Positions 59,601 through 64,000 of a stretch of DNA of 64,000 bases are shown here, in pieces. This DNA comes from Numida meleagris (lineage: Eukaryota; Chordata; Aves; Galliformes; Numididae). Each line of letters begins with the position of its first letter. Positions within the stretch are counted from its first letter, which is position 1. Location of the stretch: contig NC_034414.1 of the NCBI RefSeq assembly GCF_002078875.1, positions 7,425,993 through 7,489,992 on the forward strand. Direction: 5' to 3'. Position numbers and translations under genes: made by a program. Under the pieces are notes generated by a model. The model searched no databases and was not told where the DNA came from. It saw only the letters and a list, made by a program, of their open reading frames with translations.

Positions 59601-62600
59601 CTCGAGTGTTCCATTTTGTTCTTTGCTTTAGGGTGTAGGTGGTAAGCTCCGCTGTACACCTATGAACAAAGAATCTTGTACAACCACAGCACTGCAGGGC
59701 TCTGTAATTTCCAAACCCTAAATTACAATGCAGCTAAGTGCACTCAGCAGTAATTTAGGGAAAAATACACTACAGAGATCTTAAAATTAATTCTCAATCC
59801 TAGTATTATGAAAGAAGAAAACTCAGAAAAAAGCAACCTTGAAAAGTAAATTGAACTATGTCAGGATAGAGTGATGCAGCTCTGGCAGTCACTGGTGATA
59901 CCAGGCAGAAATTGTGGGAGTGGCAGGTAAAGACATTTCAGGGCTCCTGATTTCAGATTAAATTTAATGTAATAGCATGAAACACCTTTGCTAGTATTTT
60001 ACATCACTTGTGGAGAAGATAAAGGATGCAGACAGTTCTCAAAACGTAATAACAGCACTGATCCAGCGGGTTCTTAACCAGGATCAGATGCTTGTCAATG
60101 AATTAGGAGACTAGCGGCTAGCTATGCTGTTAGCTATAGGCAGATCAGTATCTATTTCTTTCCTTCAGAAATGTCATTAAACGGAGCTCTGCCATCAGCT
60201 AAAGGTGCAGGCAGCCTTATGCTCTTTTTGTACTCCTCTCACACTCTTACAAGGCCTTTTCCCATCCTGAGGCCCTATCCAATCAGCTACAGCTGTCTGC
60301 CCCACAGGAGGCAGAGCACAAAGAACCCTAAGTAAATTCCTAGCAGATTAACAGAGAAGCAAGCCCCAGAAGCAAGCAGAAGAGACATTAGCTAACGCTG
60401 TAGTATATTATACAGCACAGAGCAACCAAAAAACTGTCTCTCATCTGCCAGCTAATTAGTTTGAGTGCAGTGGTACTGCCTAGTTCTGAGGCTAGCACAG
60501 CCGGATGGGTTATCTGATATCTCAATAATCTGGAATAGGCATGCTTTGTATGTCCATGTATAAGGGATGCTGGTCTGATTATCTCCTCTTTAATGCAGTA
60601 GCATAAAGCAACTAAGGGTTATATTCCTGAAAGCTTGTGTTCTGGACAAAGCTGTATATTCTCTGTAACATAACCTGGAAAAAAAAAACAGATGACAGCT
60701 GCATAGTCATCTTGGAACTGAGACACAACACCAGGCTTCTGCAACTGATCAAACATGCTGCCTTCTGGACATACAGGAGGTTTGGCTAATTCTCAGTCTT
60801 TCTATATCTGTCTAGATCGATTGACCGGGATCACATTTGGGCTCACAAATAGAGATGTGAGTTCTACCTCTATCCTGATTCCACATCAAGGTGTGACAAA
60901 AACACTTCTTTCTTCTCTCCTGCTTGGGTTTGCAGGGGAATAAAATGAGGCCACCAGCAAGAGGCAAGCACATTCCTTAGATTCACATCTATGAGGCCTA
61001 TGAGGCCAGAGAACAGGGACTCTGAGGTCCACTGCAATGTACATCTTCACAATAGACTTCTGAAACAGTCTCCATGGCTTCTCTCTCACACTTGTTTTAT
61101 TCCTACAGATTAGCTCCTTTCTAGATTTTTTTTTTTTAAACACTGATTGCTGGCTTTCTGGAATGTTTATGAAAACCCATTTCCAATCTTCATGTGCCCA
61201 AAAGCTGTGCATAGAAGCAAGCTCAAAAACTTTTCCCTTACCTGTACCTATGGGATCATCTCCTCAATAGAAAATAACTTATTTTTAACCCTACTATAAC
61301 ACTAAAGACTTCGAGTTTCTGTTACAAGGCTTCAGCTGTTTCAGACCAAGAAACTGTTGCATTTTGGTTTTAGTTTGGCTTTCGCATGTTATGCACAACA
61401 TCTGTTTTCACCCATTCTCTTGTCATTCTTCTTCTGGGGCAGCTCCGAGTTATGTTTTCTGTCCCAGACATTACAGTATTTCTTCATAACCTTTCTTTGT
61501 TTCCCTCCAGTCAAAGGTGCAACTGCTGGTTGTTTTTAACCTTACTTTCAGGCAGGCCAATCCTGCTCATAATTTATGCCCAAGGCCACGTCCTAATTCT
61601 TCAGCAAATGTATTGGGTTTTGCAAGAATTCATCCAGATCAGGACCTTAATTTCACAAGGACTGCTCTGCTTATCCTAGCTGCAATAACCCTTTTTGTTA
61701 GTGCACTAGTACGCTATTACCTAGCTTTGTATACCGCAGTTCTCAGTGAAGTCAGACTACCAGCCCACATACCTCCACTTAACCCAGTTTCTAGAGAAAA
61801 CTTGTCATGCGCGTTAGCATCCCTTCCTGAGCTGTTGTCTTCAGTTTCTCCAGGATGTTTCATCATCTACAAGTTGTAATTTTCTGTTTGAATTTCATAG
61901 TTTCTCACATACTTTCTTTTAATAAGTGCTGCAAGCTGATTATTACAGACACTACACTCCTCTAGTTCTTCAGGCACATTTACCATACCTTGGAGCTTCG
62001 TCCAGAATACTCCATTGCTTATAGATCCACTTCAGTTGCAGGTTCTGAACCATTCTTGACTGTGGTTTCCTTGTGACAGGCAATACAGTGCTTCTGGGAT
62101 TCAGGATCTGTCTTTTTTATTCCCTAGTTAGGCTGCTTCTATTGCCTTGGCAGTGGAATACTTGTACTCAGTCACAATTTAAAGTTAATAACTTTCAACT
62201 GAATTCTGAAGAGCGCCTCTTTCAAATGATAAAATATTCATTTGTTGCCAGTGACATTTTAAAACATTTTGAAGCAGCATTTATATTGATCTTCCAGTTA
62301 GCTAAAGCTCTACTAAAAAAAATGTGGATCTTAATTAATCTGATAGTTTCTTTTAAAACCTTGAAAATGATGGCTCACCTGTGTGAAATAGCAGAAAACG
62401 CTATGTTTGGAAGTTATAATGATAATCATTTATTTGAAAACGCTTTGTTGTTAAAACACTCTAGATGGCTGTACATGTTAAATAAAGCAATTCTCCCTTG
62501 AAATAGAAGATACTTTGAGTGCCATGCTTTGGACAAATATTATGGTCTTGGGTGAAACTAGTAGTTTTTGATAGAAATTTCTCGCAAAACTCAAAAAGAT

Positions 62601-62972
62601 TCATCACTGCTGAACGGTTCTAAGACACATTTGATCTAACTTGAAAAATCGTTGGAACTTGACTCATTGCGAAAGTAAGAAAAATTGAAGAAAATAAGAG
62701 TAAGCTGATTAGTTCTGCCAGGAGAAAAACAATTATTAAAATGGATTCAGAAAGGATCCTGCATGCCATATCCAAAACCATGTTCCGGAGTCCATACTGA
62801 GGATAACAGAGAAAGCCAATTTCATCTTTGGAATTCCACGGAGCAAGGTTTTCTGGTTGTATACCACAACTCAGCAGTTACCTTTGTAATACTTGGAAAC
62901 CTACTTTCTTATGAAGAGCTGAAGGGAAAATCTCATATCACAAAGAAAGGTTGCCTGTGACATGGTAGCACG

Positions 62973-62996
62973 TTCTACACTCGCTTGAGTGTAGAA
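62973..62996. repeat. Perfect 10-bp hairpin, GCTT loop
   Basis: TTCTACACTC at 62973-62982 and its exact reverse complement at 62987-62996, followed by an A run on the plus strand. Confidence 0.88.
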
Positions 62997-63354
62997 AAAA
63001 ACAATCCTCCTTCACCTCAGCCTTCAGCTTTTCTTTCAAGATGCAGTGCAATTTTGATGTTGAGTGCAACTACATTAGCTGCTTTAATTCAGATTAGGCA
63101 CACACTTACCAAGTAAATCTGATCCTCTTCAACTGTCATGCTTTTGTTCATACAGTGGAGCAACCTGAAACCAGAAATTTACCCAAGGAGCCCTCCTACC
63201 AGCTGCCCCAACAGCTAACTGGATATTCAGCCCACTGTACTTCAGTTAGTCTAGAGCAGCCCCACAGAAGTCACAAAGTGAAATCAGGCAGAAATCAAAC
63301 AGAATCAACTGCTTTACTCCACAGATTCATTCCTTCTATGCCACACAGCTTGCT

Positions 63355-63392
63355 AACACAAACACATCTGTAGTCATAGATGTGTTTGTGTT
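63355..63392. repeat. Perfect 15-bp hairpin, 8-nt loop
   Basis: AACACAAACACATCT at 63355-63369 and its exact reverse complement at 63378-63392. An inner G-T wobble and T-A pair would shrink the loop to four bases in RNA. Confidence 0.92.
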
Positions 63393-63846
63393 TCTATATA
63401 CATATAATCACGCTCCACATCCCTACTCATTAAATAGTACTTATGAGATAAAGCATAATGTTCCTTGTTAGTGTATTGGTTTGCACGCATTGCAAATTTC
63501 GGTTTCACTGTGACAGATAGATTTCATCGTGGATACCTTTACAAAAAGGATGGAATAGTTCTTTCATGCATCAAGAAAAAAAGAACTTAGGGAAACAGAT
63601 GTTACAAGAAGAATGACACAAAGAAGACTATGGACTGTATTCTATTAACTCATCCATTCTGCATAAAAGTGGATAGCATGGGCAGAGTGTAATCCCAGTG
63701 AGACTCCACAAACTAAATACAGGATAAATACTTAGGGATTGTGAAGTACCAGGCTGCTGTAGTGATTTTTTGGTTCTCTTCCCAACTACTTTGCATCACA
63801 GTTAGTAAAGCAGAGTTAATCCAGTTGCTGTGCTTAAGACAAGGTT

Positions 63847-64000
63847 TGTCATGGTTTTATGATTTTCGGTCATTGGTACTCCACATCATAACATCATGTA
63901 GTGAATGTACCTAGTTCTCAGAAGAGAAGGACTACTACAGTCCCCACAGTACTTTTCTCCTCTGATACCATTTCCAGCCGGAGGGAAAAGATAAAAGCTC
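63847..64000 (+). mobile_element. 5' edge of a second ERV-L-like LTR (runs off the window)
   Basis: Begins TGTCATGGTTTTATGATTTT and carries the block TCCACATCATAACATCATGT, closely matching the opening of the LTR at 433 (TGTTATGGTTTTGTGATTTT; TCCACATCATTACATCATGT), in the same orientation. Similarity is clear for about the first 55-60 bases, then falls off. The sequence before it is not a polypurine tract, so it should be a 5' LTR or a solo LTR rather than a 3' LTR. Confidence 0.72.

Larger units (their letters stand above)
47701..63846. other. Intergenic region upstream of FAR1
   Basis: The first few hundred bases are still moderately GC-rich; the rest is AT-rich. Contents are three CR1 fossils, a purine-rich tract at about 49243-49292 and hairpins at 59568-59600, 62973-62996 and 63355-63392. 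No gene recognised on either strand. Vertebrate synteny places PTH further out on this side, but no PTH sequence was seen. A weak CR1-like stretch near 59320-59400 is too diverged to call. Confidence 0.65.

Noticed and set aside
62073..62501. 142-codon plus-strand frame
   Set aside because: Longest frame in the upstream AT-rich DNA, but Leu/Phe/Lys-rich chance composition and no family resemblance.

Overview
The window looks like avian nuclear DNA. It is AT-rich intron and intergenic sequence with three fossils of CR1 (the dominant bird LINE), LTR fragments of a class III (ERV-L-like) endogenous retrovirus at both ends, one CpG-rich promoter region, and one vertebrate gene of compact, bird-like size. 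Species cannot be fixed from the sequence alone.

The only confidently recognised host gene is FAR1 (fatty acyl-CoA reductase 1), on the minus strand. I traced 11 coding exons from the ATG at 35751 to the stop at 15287. Their lengths sum to 1548 nt (515 codons plus stop), the length I know for mammalian FAR1, with phase kept at every junction. The Rossmann motif, the active-site YxxxK and the C-terminal membrane anchor are intact. Ten acceptor/donor pairs delimit the coding introns: nine are GT-AG, and the intron after coding exon 9 has a GC donor. The first intron is about 11 kb and leads to a CpG-rich region at about 46.4-47.7 kb, which contains a 180-base N gap and should hold the promoter and non-coding exon 1. 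A 3' UTR probably runs from 15286 to about 12590.

Layout: 1-839 is the 3' end of an ERV-L-like provirus (integrase C-terminus, polypurine tract, 3' LTR); 840-12589 is intergenic without a recognisable gene; 12590-47.2 kb is FAR1; 47.7-63.8 kb is intergenic with three CR1 copies (two minus, one plus); 63847-64000 is the 5' edge of a second LTR of the same type and orientation as the first.

The more unusual observations are a 22-bp inverted repeat straddling the polypurine tract/LTR boundary, a perfect 28-bp palindrome about 100 bp upstream of FAR1 coding exon 9, the GC-AG intron, and a roughly 220-280 bp diverged repeat present on both sides of FAR1 coding exon 3. I found no evidence of a wholly new gene system.
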